A stretch of DNA of 64,000 nucleotides, from contig NZ_CP011409.1 in the NCBI RefSeq assembly GCF_001267925.1, forward strand, positions 3,596,001-3,660,000. The letters run 5' to 3'. Below, piece after piece: positions 19,017-27,935 of the stretch (within the stretch, counting starts at the first letter, position 1; every line of letters starts with the position of its first letter). Position numbers and translations under genes: made by a program. A model generated the notes under the pieces. The model ran no database searches, was not told the DNA's origin, and saw only the letters and a program-made list of their open reading frames with translations. The DNA comes from Herbaspirillum hiltneri N3 (GTDB taxonomy: Bacteria; Pseudomonadota; Gammaproteobacteria; Burkholderiales; Burkholderiaceae_D).

Positions 19017-19659
19017 GATGCAAAAGATTCAGAGATGGCAGTGATACAAACAAGGGAGTGTCGCGCTGCGGACCGCGCCGCTTGACGAAACCGATATCGA
19101 CGCCGCCCGCAGCGGCCATCAGCGACAGCCGCAACGGCGCCGGCGAGGCATCCTGGGCGCAGCTGAGCGGACGCAGCATGACGAACAAGGTATTGCCGCC
19201 CTGCGCCGCCAGATGCAGCCGGCGCACGCTCTCCTTGCGCAGATGGCGCTGCCAGAACAGCAGCACCGCGCAACTGTCAGACTTCAGGATCTGTTCGGCG
19301 GCCCAGGCGGCGTCGGCGCTGGTGGCGGCGCGCACCGACAGCAGGCGCTCGACGTCGACGCCGAGCTGGCGCCAGCCGATGGCTTGTGGCGCGTGCGGCG
19401 TCTGCACCAGCGCAATGCGGCGCGGCGCCAGCGCTTTCAAGGCGGGACCGAGCAAGCGCAATTCGCCCGCGCCCGGTTGCTGCAACAGCAAGTCGATCAG
19501 CGCCCCGACCGGCCAGCCGCGCCCCGGCAACTCCGCCGACAAGCCGGCAAAGCCGGTATCGATGCAGCGCGCGCCGCCCTGCGCCAACTGCGACGCGAGC
19601 CAGAGGGAGTTGTGGATGCTTTGGGGACTATCAATAATGTTAATGAAGGGCGAAGGCAT
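18946..19659 (-). CDS. imuA: ImuA, SOS mutagenesis RecA-like protein
   Basis: Small RecA/SulA-like partner of ImuB and DnaE2, 237 residues from the ATG at 19659. The frame is open up to 19713, but the upstream part contains a LexA operator (19673-19688), so translation must begin downstream of it; the first Met after the operator starts MPSPFINIIDSPQ. The segment beginning GRGWPVGALIDLLLQQPGAGELRLLGPAL is typical of ImuA, with the P-loop-like region degenerated as in this family. It is the first gene of the imuA-imuB-dnaE2 operon. No strong Shine-Dalgarno site is visible. Confidence 0.87.
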   Translation of the reverse strand: MPSPFINIIDSPQSIHNSLWLASQLAQGGARCIDTGFAGLSAELPGRGWPVGALIDLLLQQPGAGELRLLGPALKALAPRRIALVQTPHAPQAIGWRQLGVDVERLLSVRAATSADAAWAAEQILKSDSCAVLLFWQRHLRKESVRRLHLAAQGGNTLFVMLRPLSCAQDASPAPLRLSLMAAAGGVDIGFVKRRGPQRDTPLFVSLPSLNLLHHASVDRRTPAPVAAGSVLSELVG

Positions 19660-19672
19660 AAGGCATTGAATA

Positions 19673-19688
19673 CTGTGTTTATATACAG
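19673..19688 (-). promoter_or_regulatory. LexA box (SOS operator) of imuA
   Basis: CTGTGTTTATATACAG fits the proteobacterial consensus CTG-N10-CAG, with near-perfect central symmetry (TACTGTGTTTATATACAGTA, 19671-19690). It lies 14 bases before the imuA start, so LexA would block the promoter or the first bases of the transcript. This makes the imuABC cassette DNA-damage inducible. Confidence 0.9.
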
Positions 19689-19769
19689 TATATTGCCAGC
19701 TCCGCTTAGTCAACCCGAGATGCGCGATTCCTCAAAAATCGGCGTTACCGAAAAGAAATGATGAGACCA

Positions 19770-20357
19770 TCAAGGAGCAATCCAGGCGCCATGCCAGCCG
19801 TCGTCGCGGCGAAATACCGCGCGCCGGTGGCCATCGGGCGAGATGTCGAGGTACTCGAGCCGGTCCAGCACGACACGGACCACGCAAAAATTCGCATAGC
19901 CGTCGCCATCACCATCATCATCGCCCCGTGCGTCGACATGGCCCGCTTCGGGCGTGCCGAGCGGCGTCCCCGGCGCAAACGGCGTGCGGTACAGAATCAG
20001 TGTATGCTGCCGCGCGGCGTTCCAGACGGCGCGCCGTTCGGCCTCATCGGCACAGATCTGCGCACGGCCTTCGAGCCGGATCTGCAGCAAGTTGCCGAGG
20101 TCGAGTCCGGTCAGGGCAATGCGCGGATCGGCGCGCAACTGAGCGACCTTGGCCGAGCGCACGTCGGTGTGGAAAGAGATTGCGCCGCCCGTCTGGTCCG
20201 CATCGCGCAGCACCACGGTACGCACCTGCGGCATGCCGGCGGCCTCGCCGATGCCATTGGTCGCGGCTTGCCACATTGTCAACGGCGAACGTTGCGGACC
20301 GGCGCCGGTGGCGAGCGCTTTCCAAATCGCGGCGTGGATGTCGTTCAGTGCAGTCAT
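19770..20357 (-). CDS. Pyridoxamine 5'-phosphate oxidase-like flavin-binding protein
   Basis: 195-residue split-barrel FMN-binding protein of the PPOX family. The barrel core has the strand segments MPQVRTVVLRDADQTGGAISFHTDVRSAKVAQLRADPRIALT and later FCVVRVVLDRLEYLDIS, which resemble PPOX members rather than true PdxH. The C-terminal PdxH signature (RRAVFRRDDGWHGAWIAP) is similar, though substrate residues were not checked. An Asp/Gly-rich loop, DDDGDGDG, sits at about residues 146-153. Single gene, ATG at 20357, no obvious partner. The likely role is a flavin-dependent oxidase or reductase of unknown substrate. Confidence 0.75.
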   Translation of the reverse strand: MTALNDIHAAIWKALATGAGPQRSPLTMWQAATNGIGEAAGMPQVRTVVLRDADQTGGAISFHTDVRSAKVAQLRADPRIALTGLDLGNLLQIRLEGRAQICADEAERRAVWNAARQHTLILYRTPFAPGTPLGTPEAGHVDARGDDDGDGDGYANFCVVRVVLDRLEYLDISPDGHRRAVFRRDDGWHGAWIAP

Positions 20358-20648
20358 GTGCGGTTCTTGCCTTCCATCAGGGAGCTACGCATTGTAATCG
20401 TGTCATGCTTGTTGCGGCATGCATACGTGGCGTCTCATGGCGCTGCGAAATATTTCTCGTCTCGGCTACAATATTTTCCCTCATGATCCGTCTTCATCCT
20501 GCCCATCGCTACCCGACCCGGGTTCCGGCCCCACGCTCCCACCGTGGCTGCCGTCGATTTGCCGATTGAACCCCGCTCACGCGCCGGTCGACCGGCACAT
20601 GCAATATGGCGGCGCATACACGCCCGCCCCATCAAGAAAGAAAAGAAC

Positions 20649-21914
20649 ATGACTCCTGCAACCCCTGCAACTCCTGCTGCTCCTTTACAGTTTTCCCCTT
20701 ACCAAAAATTCGTCGTCGGCGTGCTGGCCTTCCTGCAATTCGCCGTGATCCTCGACTTCATGCTGATGTCGCCGCTGGGCGCGCTGATCATGCCGGACAT
20801 GCAGATCACGCCGCAGCAATTCGGCCTCGTGGTGTCCGCCTATGCCTTCAGCGCCGGCGCCTCCGGACTGCTCACTGCCGGCTTCGCCGACCGCTTCGAC
20901 CGCAAGAAACTGCTGCTGTTTTTCTATACCGGCTTCATCATCGGCACGCTGTGGTGCGGCCTGGCGCAGACCTTTGAAAGCCTGCTGATCGCGCGCATCG
21001 TCACCGGCCTGTTCGGCGGCGTGATCGGTTCCATCGTGCTGGCGATCTCGACCGACCTGTTCCCGCTGCAAATGCGCGGCCGCGTGATGGGCATGATCCA
21101 GACCGCGTTCGCGGCGAGCCAGGTGCTCGGCATTCCGATCGGCCTGTATCTGTCGAGCCGCTGGAACTGGCACATCCCCTTCATCGCCATGGCCGGCATG
21201 GGCCTGGTCGGCGGCCTCATCGTGTTCTGGAAATTGCAGCCGGTGGCCGAGCATCTCAAGCTCAAGCAGGAACACACCGCGTGGATGCATCTGTTCCACA
21301 CCGTGACCGAGCCGCGCTACCTGATCGCCTTTGCCACGACGGCCTTGCTGATGACCGGCGGCTTCATGCTGATGCCGTTCAGCAGCGCCTACCTGGTGGC
21401 CAACCTCGGTATCGACATCGCGCATCTGCCCACCGTGTACCTGATCACCGGCCTGTGCACCATCGTGTTCGGCCCGCTGATCGGCCGCGCCGCCGACCGC
21501 GTCGGCAAGTTTCGCGTATTCCTGTTCGGCACCTGCCTGTCGATGATCATGGTGCTGGTCTACACCCACCTCGGCCGCATCACCATGCCGGTGATCATCG
21601 TGGTGAACGTGGTGCTGTTCCTCGGGATTTTCTCGCGCATGATCCCGTTCCAGGCGCTGGTGTCGTCGGTGCCGGCACCGACCCAGCGCGGCTCCTTCAA
21701 CGCCATCAGCGCGTCCATCCAGCAACTGTCGGGCGGCATCGCCTCGCTCATCGCCGGGCACATCGTGTCGTTCGGCGTGGACGGCAAGCTGCAGCATTTC
21801 GATACCGTGGGCTACATCATCGTCGGCACTTCGCTGGTAGCACTGATGCTGGTATGGCGGCTCAACCGCAACATCATGAGCCGGGCGGCGGCAACGGCAG
21901 CGACGGCGGCATAG
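20649..21914 (+). CDS. MFS transporter, DHA1-like
   Basis: Inner-membrane carrier of 421 residues with about 12 hydrophobic segments. The motif GFADRFDRKKLLLFFY between helices 2 and 3 and DFMLMSPLGALIM in helix 1 resemble AraJ/DHA1-type exporters of sugars or drugs. The ATG at 20649 follows AAGAAAAGAAC; longer in-frame extension to 20544 has no hydrophobic or family character. The 291 bases upstream contain no recognised gene. No neighbour reveals its substrate. Confidence 0.8.
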   Translation: MTPATPATPAAPLQFSPYQKFVVGVLAFLQFAVILDFMLMSPLGALIMPDMQITPQQFGLVVSAYAFSAGASGLLTAGFADRFDRKKLLLFFYTGFIIGTLWCGLAQTFESLLIARIVTGLFGGVIGSIVLAISTDLFPLQMRGRVMGMIQTAFAASQVLGIPIGLYLSSRWNWHIPFIAMAGMGLVGGLIVFWKLQPVAEHLKLKQEHTAWMHLFHTVTEPRYLIAFATTALLMTGGFMLMPFSSAYLVANLGIDIAHLPTVYLITGLCTIVFGPLIGRAADRVGKFRVFLFGTCLSMIMVLVYTHLGRITMPVIIVVNVVLFLGIFSRMIPFQALVSSVPAPTQRGSFNAISASIQQLSGGIASLIAGHIVSFGVDGKLQHFDTVGYIIVGTSLVALMLVWRLNRNIMSRAAATAATAA

Positions 21915-22008
21915 CGTGAATGGCGAACATGGCGGCGCAGATAAAGCGGCACACGCAAATCGCATGCGCTACCATTGACGCCACGTTCCACTCCGCACAC
22001 ACCGACGC

Positions 22009-22776
22009 ATGACATCGAAAGCCGCACCGCCATCTGCCGACGCGCCGCTCCGGCGCCCCGCCCTGCGGCTGGCCGAGGCCGTCCATGACAAGCTGCGCGA
22101 CGACATCTTCGCGTTCCGCCTCTTGCCCGGCGACCGTTTCGCCGAGAACGACGTCGCCGAGCGGCTGCAAGTCTCGCGCACGCCGGTGCGCGAAGCGCTG
22201 ATGCGGCTGCAAAGCGAAGGCCTGGTGCGCGGCTACTTCCGCAACGGCTGGGAGGTGGTGCCGATCGATTTCTCTCGCTTTGCCGCGCTCTACGACTTGC
22301 GCGAGATGATCGAACTGCATGCGGTGCGGCGCATCTGCACGGCCGCCGCCGGCCCCGCGCGCGCCGCCTTGCTGGAACAAGCCGACGCCGTCTGGCGCGT
22401 AACACCGGCCGAACGCCTGAGCGACGGCCTCGCGGTGGCTGCGCTCGACGAACGCTTCCATCTGGCGCTGGTGACCGCCGCCGGCAATCCGGAAACCGAC
22501 GCCGTCTATCGCCAGGTCACCGACCACATCCGCATCATGCGCCGCCTCGACTTCGCCTACGGCGACTGCATCGGCGACACCTACGACGAACACATCGCCA
22601 TCCTCGACGCCATCGCCGCCGGCGACGCCGTACGCGCCGGCGCGCTGGCCGAACGGCATATCCAGGACAGCCACGCAGTCGTCCAGCAAATCACCATCGA
22701 CCGGCTGGAACAAGTCCGCACCGAGATGGCCCAACACCCCTCGCCGGCACCCGCACGGCGCAAACGCTTCGGCTGA
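22009..22776 (+). CDS. GntR-family regulator, FCD (FadR-C) type
   Basis: 255-residue transcription regulator. Residues about 20-85 form the GntR winged helix, with LPGDRFAENDVAERLQVSRTPVREALMRL. Residues about 95-220 are an all-helical FCD effector domain with the metal-binding residues suggested by DERFHLAL and the later DTYDEHIAI and ERHIQDSH. FCD regulators usually sense short organic acids. It is 94 bases after the upstream MFS gene and 268 bases before the OFA carrier gene, whose upstream region has a palindrome fit for this protein. Control of the OFA carrier is inferred. Confidence 0.88.
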   Translation: MTSKAAPPSADAPLRRPALRLAEAVHDKLRDDIFAFRLLPGDRFAENDVAERLQVSRTPVREALMRLQSEGLVRGYFRNGWEVVPIDFSRFAALYDLREMIELHAVRRICTAAAGPARAALLEQADAVWRVTPAERLSDGLAVAALDERFHLALVTAAGNPETDAVYRQVTDHIRIMRRLDFAYGDCIGDTYDEHIAILDAIAAGDAVRAGALAERHIQDSHAVVQQITIDRLEQVRTEMAQHPSPAPARRKRFG

Positions 22777-22956
22777 AGCACGCATTTAGTGCGGCTTACT
22801 GGGCGCTGAAAGTCACGCCCAGCCGGCACTTCCGACCGATCATCTCCCGCTTTTATCCTGCCACCGCCGTATTTCTCCGGCATGCGCAGCGCTCTTTCAT
22901 CGCTCTGGAGCAATGCATGCCCAATGGCACGTTTCCTGCATTCGTTTTGCCTTTGA

Positions 22957-22976
22957 AATTTATGCATACATAAATT
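22957..22976. promoter_or_regulatory. Palindromic operator upstream of the OFA carrier
   Basis: AATTTATG (22957-22964) and CATAAATT (22969-22976) form an eight-base inverted repeat around CATA. It lies about 67 bases before the carrier start, in a gap of otherwise GC-rich DNA. FCD-type GntR proteins bind such short A/T-rich palindromes, and the adjacent gene encodes one. The pairing is inferred. Confidence 0.6.
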
Positions 22977-23043
22977 GACAACGGCCTGCAAAGCGCCATT
23001 TTCCGGCCATCCCCGCCGTTCCCACTTATTCCAGGAGAAAAAC

Positions 23044-24315
23044 ATGAGCACCCTGACCAATACCTCAGCGCCTCTCGGCGCGACAGGATTGCTGCAGAAT
23101 CGCTGGTTCCAGCTGTTGATCAGCCTGATTTGCATGATGGCGATTTCCAGCCCGCAGTACGTCTGGACGCTCTTCACCAAGCCGCTCTCGGCCAAGCTTG
23201 GCGTGCCCCTGTCGGAGCTGCAGATCACGTTCTCGATGCTGATCGTCCTGCAGACTTTCTTCTCGCCGTTCCAGGGCGGTCTGATCGAACGCTTCGGCGC
23301 GCGCCGGCTGATCTCGATCGGCACGCTGATGTCAGGCCTGAGCTGGGTGCTCGCCTCGCAAGCCTCGAGCATCGGCATGCTGTACCTGAGCTACGGGCTG
23401 GTCGGAGGACTCGGCACCGGCATCGTGTATGTCGGCGTGGTCGGCCAGATGGTGCGCTGGTTCCCCGATCGCCGCGGCTTCGCGGTCGGCATGGTGGCCG
23501 CCGGTTACGGCATGGGCGCAATCCTGACCACCTTCCCGATTTCGTCGGCGCTGGCCGGCCAGGGACTGGAAAGCACGCTGTGGCAGTTCGGCCTGATCTT
23601 CGCCGTGATCGGCGTGATCGCTTCGCAAGCATTGCGTTCGCCCGACCCGATGACCGCACTGCCGGCAACCCGCGTCGCGCAGTCCACCGGCAACGATCTC
23701 ACGCCACGCCAGATGCTGCGCACGCCGCTGTTCTGGCTGATGTTCTGCATGATGACCATGATGTCCACCTCGGGCCTGATGATGACCTCGCAAATGGCCA
23801 GCTTCGCACGCGACTTCGGCGTCGCCAGCGTGATGGTGTTCGGCCTCGCCGCCCTGCCGCTGGCGCTGACCATCGACCGCCTGACCAATGGCTTGACGCG
23901 CCCGTTCTTCGGCTGGGTATCGGATCACTTCGGCCGTGAAAACACCATGTTCTTCGCCTTCGCACTGGAAGGCGTCGCCATGGCGCTGTGGCTGATGACG
24001 CGCGATAACGGGGTCTTGTTCGTGCTGTTGTCGGGCGTGGTGTTCTTCGGCTGGGGCGAGATCTTTTCACTGTTCCCGTCGACGCTGACTGATACCTTCG
24101 GCACGCGCAACGCGACGGCCAACTACGGCTGGCTGTATATCTCGCAAGGGATTGGATCGATTCTGGGCGGGCCGCTGGCGGCACTGATGCATGAGAAGAC
24201 CGGCAGCTGGCATCCGGTGTTCGGGACGGCTATTACGTTGGATATTCTGGCTGCGGTGTTGGCGTTAGTGGTGTTGAAGCCTTGGCGCAAACGTTATCTG
24301 GCGCAAGCGAGATAA
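23044..24315 (+). CDS. OFA-family (oxalate/formate antiporter-like) MFS carrier
   Basis: Inner-membrane protein of 423 residues with about 12 hydrophobic segments. The N-terminal segment SSPQYVWTLFTKPLSAKLGVPLSELQITFS and the loop GGLIERFGARRLI resemble the OxlT (oxalate:formate) group, whose members move oxalate or other monocarboxylates and dicarboxylates. The start ATG follows AGGAGAAAAAC, a good ribosome site. Upstream are the palindrome at 22957-22976 and the GntR gene, so it is likely induced by an organic acid. Oxalate use is suggested by homology only; no oxalate-degrading enzymes appear in the window. Confidence 0.82.
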   Translation: MSTLTNTSAPLGATGLLQNRWFQLLISLICMMAISSPQYVWTLFTKPLSAKLGVPLSELQITFSMLIVLQTFFSPFQGGLIERFGARRLISIGTLMSGLSWVLASQASSIGMLYLSYGLVGGLGTGIVYVGVVGQMVRWFPDRRGFAVGMVAAGYGMGAILTTFPISSALAGQGLESTLWQFGLIFAVIGVIASQALRSPDPMTALPATRVAQSTGNDLTPRQMLRTPLFWLMFCMMTMMSTSGLMMTSQMASFARDFGVASVMVFGLAALPLALTIDRLTNGLTRPFFGWVSDHFGRENTMFFAFALEGVAMALWLMTRDNGVLFVLLSGVVFFGWGEIFSLFPSTLTDTFGTRNATANYGWLYISQGIGSILGGPLAALMHEKTGSWHPVFGTAITLDILAAVLALVVLKPWRKRYLAQAR

Positions 24316-24434
24316 GCCTGTTTCCCGACCAGAGAAGATGCTCCTTTGCATCCGTGTCCGGAGGATTCCGATACTTGATCGGCCGGACCGGATGCAAGGA
24401 GTTGCCGGAACTCGACGGCCGCGCATGCGACTCT

Positions 24435-25616
24435 TCATTCCATATTTTCAGGTACGTCAGCATCCCTGGCTGATGTCAATCCCAGCTCAGCCAGTATCTC
24501 CTGCGTATGCACGCCGTGTTCAGGCGCAGGATATCTGACGAGGCAAGGCGATGCCGACAATTTGACCGGAAAGCCGACCATCCTCACGGCGCCACGTCCC
24601 GGATGCTCCACCTCCAGCACCATTTGCTGATGCAGTATCTGCGGATCGCTCAATGCCTCGCCGACGTTCTGCACTTTGCCGCAGGGAACACCGCCCTCGT
24701 TCAGGCGCTGAATCCAGCTGGCCTGGGTGTCGGTGCTGAATCGCTCATCGAGCAAGAGATTCAATTCCCGCCGATTCAACATTCTTAGCTTGTTCGTATT
24801 GAAACGCGCGTCCGACATCAGATGCCCGAGATCCAACAAGCCCAACAGGCGCCGCAAGATGTCGTCCGTGCTCGGCGCGACGGCGATTTCGCCGTCACTG
24901 GTATTGAACAAACCATATGGCGAAGTGATGGGATGATCGTTGCCGGTGCGCACCGGCAGTTCCCCGGTGGCGAGATAGTCGGACGTCAGGTACGCGAACA
25001 TGCTGAGCATGCCGTTCATCATGGCTGAATCCACATGCTGTCCCCTCCCGCTCTGGTCACGCGCACGCAGTGCGTTGACTACGCCATAGGCGGCGTACAA
25101 GCCGGCGACCAGATCGGTGATCGGCGGGCCGCAGCGCAACGGCGGCTGATCTTCGGCCCCGTTGGTGCTCATGAAACCACTCATTGCCTGGATCACGAAA
25201 TCGAATGCCGGCCGCTCCGCATAGGGTCCGCTGGAGCCATAGCCGGTGATGCTGGCGACCACCAGCCGGGGATTGATCTGTTTCAGGCGCTCCTCGCCGA
25301 AACCCATTTCCGCCAGTACGCCGGGACGAAAGTTCTCCACCAGCACGTCGGCGCTTTGCAGCAACTTCAGCAGCACTTCCTTGCCTGCGTCGGAGCGCAA
25401 GTCCAGTGCCATTGAACGCTTGTTACGATTGAACGAGGCGAAATACCAGCTGAACCCATTGACGCCGGCACCGGCTTTGCGGATCGGATCGCCTTCTGCC
25501 GGGCCTTCGATCTTGATGACATCCGCGCCCATGTCGCCCAACAGCATCGTGCAGAACGGGCCGGAAAGAATACGCGTGAGATCGACCACCCGGATGCCGG
25601 AAAGAGGTTGTTGCAT
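24435..25616 (-). CDS. Class III (CaiB/BaiF) CoA-transferase
   Basis: Transfers CoA between an acyl-CoA donor and a free carboxylic acid. 393 residues. The N-terminal LSGIRVVDLTRILSGPFCTMLLGDMGADVIK segment, VENFRPGV at 93-100 and the catalytic aspartate in PPITDLVAG (Asp168) define family III. In animals the related SUGCT enzyme acts on glutarate and 3-hydroxy-3-methylglutarate, and here the next gene upstream is an HMG-CoA lyase, so HMG or a similar C5-C6 diacid is a plausible acceptor. It is the last gene of the operon starting with the LysR gene or the SMP-30 gene. Start is the ATG at 25616; only 10 bases separate it from the lyase stop. Confidence 0.88.
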   Translation of the reverse strand: MQQPLSGIRVVDLTRILSGPFCTMLLGDMGADVIKIEGPAEGDPIRKAGAGVNGFSWYFASFNRNKRSMALDLRSDAGKEVLLKLLQSADVLVENFRPGVLAEMGFGEERLKQINPRLVVASITGYGSSGPYAERPAFDFVIQAMSGFMSTNGAEDQPPLRCGPPITDLVAGLYAAYGVVNALRARDQSGRGQHVDSAMMNGMLSMFAYLTSDYLATGELPVRTGNDHPITSPYGLFNTSDGEIAVAPSTDDILRRLLGLLDLGHLMSDARFNTNKLRMLNRRELNLLLDERFSTDTQASWIQRLNEGGVPCGKVQNVGEALSDPQILHQQMVLEVEHPGRGAVRMVGFPVKLSASPCLVRYPAPEHGVHTQEILAELGLTSARDADVPENME

Positions 25617-25626
25617 CGTTGATCTC

Positions 25627-26592
25627 CTAGCCTGCCGCTGTCGGTACGGCGCTGCTCGGATGCAGCTTGAGCCGCTCGCCCGCCCGCATCACCTGGCCCG
25701 GCAACGGCTTTTCCAGCGCCTGTTCCATCATGAGTGCGACGTCAATGGATTTGCGCAGGTCAACGCCGGTCTCATAGCCGCTTTCGGCGAGCAGGTAGAC
25801 CAGGTCTTCGGTGCAGATGTTGCCGGTCGCACCGGCCGCAAAGGGACAGCCACCGAGGCCGCCGACCGAGGAATCGAAACGGCGTATCCCCTCTTCCAGC
25901 CCGACCACGACATTGGCGAGGCCGACGCCGCGCGTATTGTGCAAATGCAGGCTGATCTTGAGCTGAGGGAATTGGTCCTGCAGCATGCGCACGGTGGACC
26001 GCACGTTGTTGGGCGTGGCCATGCCGGTGGTATCGCCCAGCGTCAAATGATCAATGCCGAGCGCGACGTAGGCGCGTACGATGCGCAACATGTTGACGGT
26101 TTCGATTTCCCCTTCGAACGGACATCCGAACGCCGTCGCCACCGCGCCGACCGCACCGATGCCGGCCTGCTGCAAGGTTTCCATGATGGGAGCGAAGCCG
26201 TCGATGCTGTCCTGGATGCGGCGGTTCAGATTCTTGAAGTTGTGCGTTTCGGAGGCCGAGCAGAACAGCACTGCGGCATCGAGGCCGGTCGCAGCGGCAC
26301 GCTCTGCGCCCTTGACGTTGGGCACCAGCGCCATCAGGCAAGTGTCGGCGCGGCGCTTGACACCCGCCATCACTTCAACCGCATCCGCCAGTTGCGGCAC
26401 GGCCTTCGGCGAGACGAACGAAGTCACTTCGAACTGGCGCAAGCCGCTATCGATCATGGCGTTGATGATCTCGATCTTCTTGGCCGCAGGGATGATCTTC
26501 GCCTCGATCTGCAAACCGTCACGCGTACCGACTTCGATGATGTCGACCCAATTGTCCGGTTTGCCGGAGGACGTTGCGGAAGGGTTTTTCAT
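25627..26592 (-). CDS. Hydroxymethylglutaryl-CoA lyase
   Basis: Cleaves HMG-CoA to acetoacetate and acetyl-CoA. The protein has 321 residues from the ATG at 26592, which has AAGGA seven bases upstream; an in-frame TTG at 26610 is a less likely start. All catalytic residues known from the human enzyme are present at a constant offset: Arg24 and Asp25 in RDGLQ, the metal-binding His216 and His218 in LHLHN, Cys249 in GGLGGCPFA and Asn258. The sequence DGLQIEAKIIP and the HMG-CoA lyase signature SSVGGLGGCPFA are both intact. It has no transit sequence. It precedes the CoA-transferase and follows the TRAP genes. Confidence 0.92.
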   Translation of the reverse strand: MKNPSATSSGKPDNWVDIIEVGTRDGLQIEAKIIPAAKKIEIINAMIDSGLRQFEVTSFVSPKAVPQLADAVEVMAGVKRRADTCLMALVPNVKGAERAAATGLDAAVLFCSASETHNFKNLNRRIQDSIDGFAPIMETLQQAGIGAVGAVATAFGCPFEGEIETVNMLRIVRAYVALGIDHLTLGDTTGMATPNNVRSTVRMLQDQFPQLKISLHLHNTRGVGLANVVVGLEEGIRRFDSSVGGLGGCPFAAGATGNICTEDLVYLLAESGYETGVDLRKSIDVALMMEQALEKPLPGQVMRAGERLKLHPSSAVPTAAG

Positions 26593-26648
26593 GGTCTTTC
26601 CTTTACTCAAGATTCATTCAAAAAACGATTGCAATCAGGGTGTGCCGC

Positions 26649-27935
26649 TCATTTGACCAACAGCGCCGGCAACCACGTCACCAGATGCGGAAACACGGAG
26701 ATCAGGAACAGCACGGCCAACGACCATCCGAGAAACGGCAAAGTCTCGACCGCCACCGACCAGATGCGCACCTTGCCGATGGCCGAGGTGATCAGAATCA
26801 GCAACCCCACCGGCGGATGCAGCATGCCGATCATCAGATTGACGATCACTACCGTGGCGAAATGGATCGGGTCGATGCCCAGCGCAGCCTGGATCGGCAA
26901 CAGCGTAGGCACGAACATCACCAGCGCAGGCAGCGGTTCAAACACCATGCCCACCAGCAGCAACATGACATTGACCACCAGCAGGACCACCAGCGGATCC
27001 TTGGAAATACCCAGCACGGCGTGGGCGATCGCGGTCGCGATGTGCGCCTCGCTCATCAGCCAGGAAAATGGCCCCGCCGCTGCCAGCAGGAACATGATCA
27101 CCGCCGACGTCTTGCCGGCCGAGAAAAACACCTTGGCCAGATCGCGGAAACGCAGGTCGCGGTAGATCAGCACGCCCACCACGATGGCGTAGATGCAGAT
27201 CGCGCCACCGGCTTCGGTTTCAGTAATCCAGCCGGAACGAATGCCTACAATCACCAACAGCGGCACCATCAGCGCCCAGATGGCGATGCGCGTACTGCGC
27301 GCCTGTTCACGCCATTGCACGCGGGGCTTGGCCAGGTAGTGATGGCGCTTGGCGGTGTAAGAACAGATGGTCACAAAACCGCCGAATAACATCATGGCCG
27401 GCACGATGCCGCCGAGGAACAGCTTGGCGACGGAAATGTTCGCGATGACGGCGTAGACCACCATCGGGATCGATGGCGGCAGGATCGGCCCCAGTAAAGC
27501 GCCGGCGGCGATGACTGCGGCGGCGTAGCCCGGTTTGTAGCCTTCCTTTTTCATGGCCGGGATCAGCATCGCTCCGGTCGCGGTAGCGTCGGCCACGGCG
27601 GAACCGGAGATGCCGGCCATGACCAGATTGGTGGTCATCGCCACTTGCGACAGGCTGCCACGGAAATGGCCGACCATGGCGGTGGCCCATTCCACCAGCC
27701 GGCGCGTAAGACCACCCTGGTTCATGATCTCGCCGGCCAGTACGAACAGCGGCACCGCTACCAGTGCTGCGCTGTCGACGTTCGACATCAGCGTCATCGG
27801 CGCCATCACCGGATCGACTGGACTGCCGGCATGGAAAAACATCCCTGCCAGCGCCGCGACGATCATCGAATAGCCGACGTCGAGTCCGATCATCAGCAGC
27901 AGGAAGAACATCAATACGCTAATGATGATGATCAT
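26649..27935 (-). CDS. TRAP transporter large permease (DctM type)
   Basis: Inner-membrane large subunit, 428 residues with about 12 hydrophobic segments, coupling ion gradient to uptake. The segment GSPVDPVMAPMTLMSNVDSAALVAVPLFVLAGEIMNQGG and GGIVPAMMLFGGFV are typical of DctM. The ATG at 27935 has AGGAGG at good spacing; the in-frame region to 27956 precedes the site and is excluded. It overlaps the end of the small subunit gene by 17 bases, so it is translationally coupled. The SD for this gene lies inside the small subunit's C-terminal codons, encoding its Asp/His tail. Confidence 0.92.
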   Translation of the reverse strand: MIIIISVLMFFLLLMIGLDVGYSMIVAALAGMFFHAGSPVDPVMAPMTLMSNVDSAALVAVPLFVLAGEIMNQGGLTRRLVEWATAMVGHFRGSLSQVAMTTNLVMAGISGSAVADATATGAMLIPAMKKEGYKPGYAAAVIAAGALLGPILPPSIPMVVYAVIANISVAKLFLGGIVPAMMLFGGFVTICSYTAKRHHYLAKPRVQWREQARSTRIAIWALMVPLLVIVGIRSGWITETEAGGAICIYAIVVGVLIYRDLRFRDLAKVFFSAGKTSAVIMFLLAAAGPFSWLMSEAHIATAIAHAVLGISKDPLVVLLVVNVMLLLVGMVFEPLPALVMFVPTLLPIQAALGIDPIHFATVVIVNLMIGMLHPPVGLLILITSAIGKVRIWSVAVETLPFLGWSLAVLFLISVFPHLVTWLPALLVK

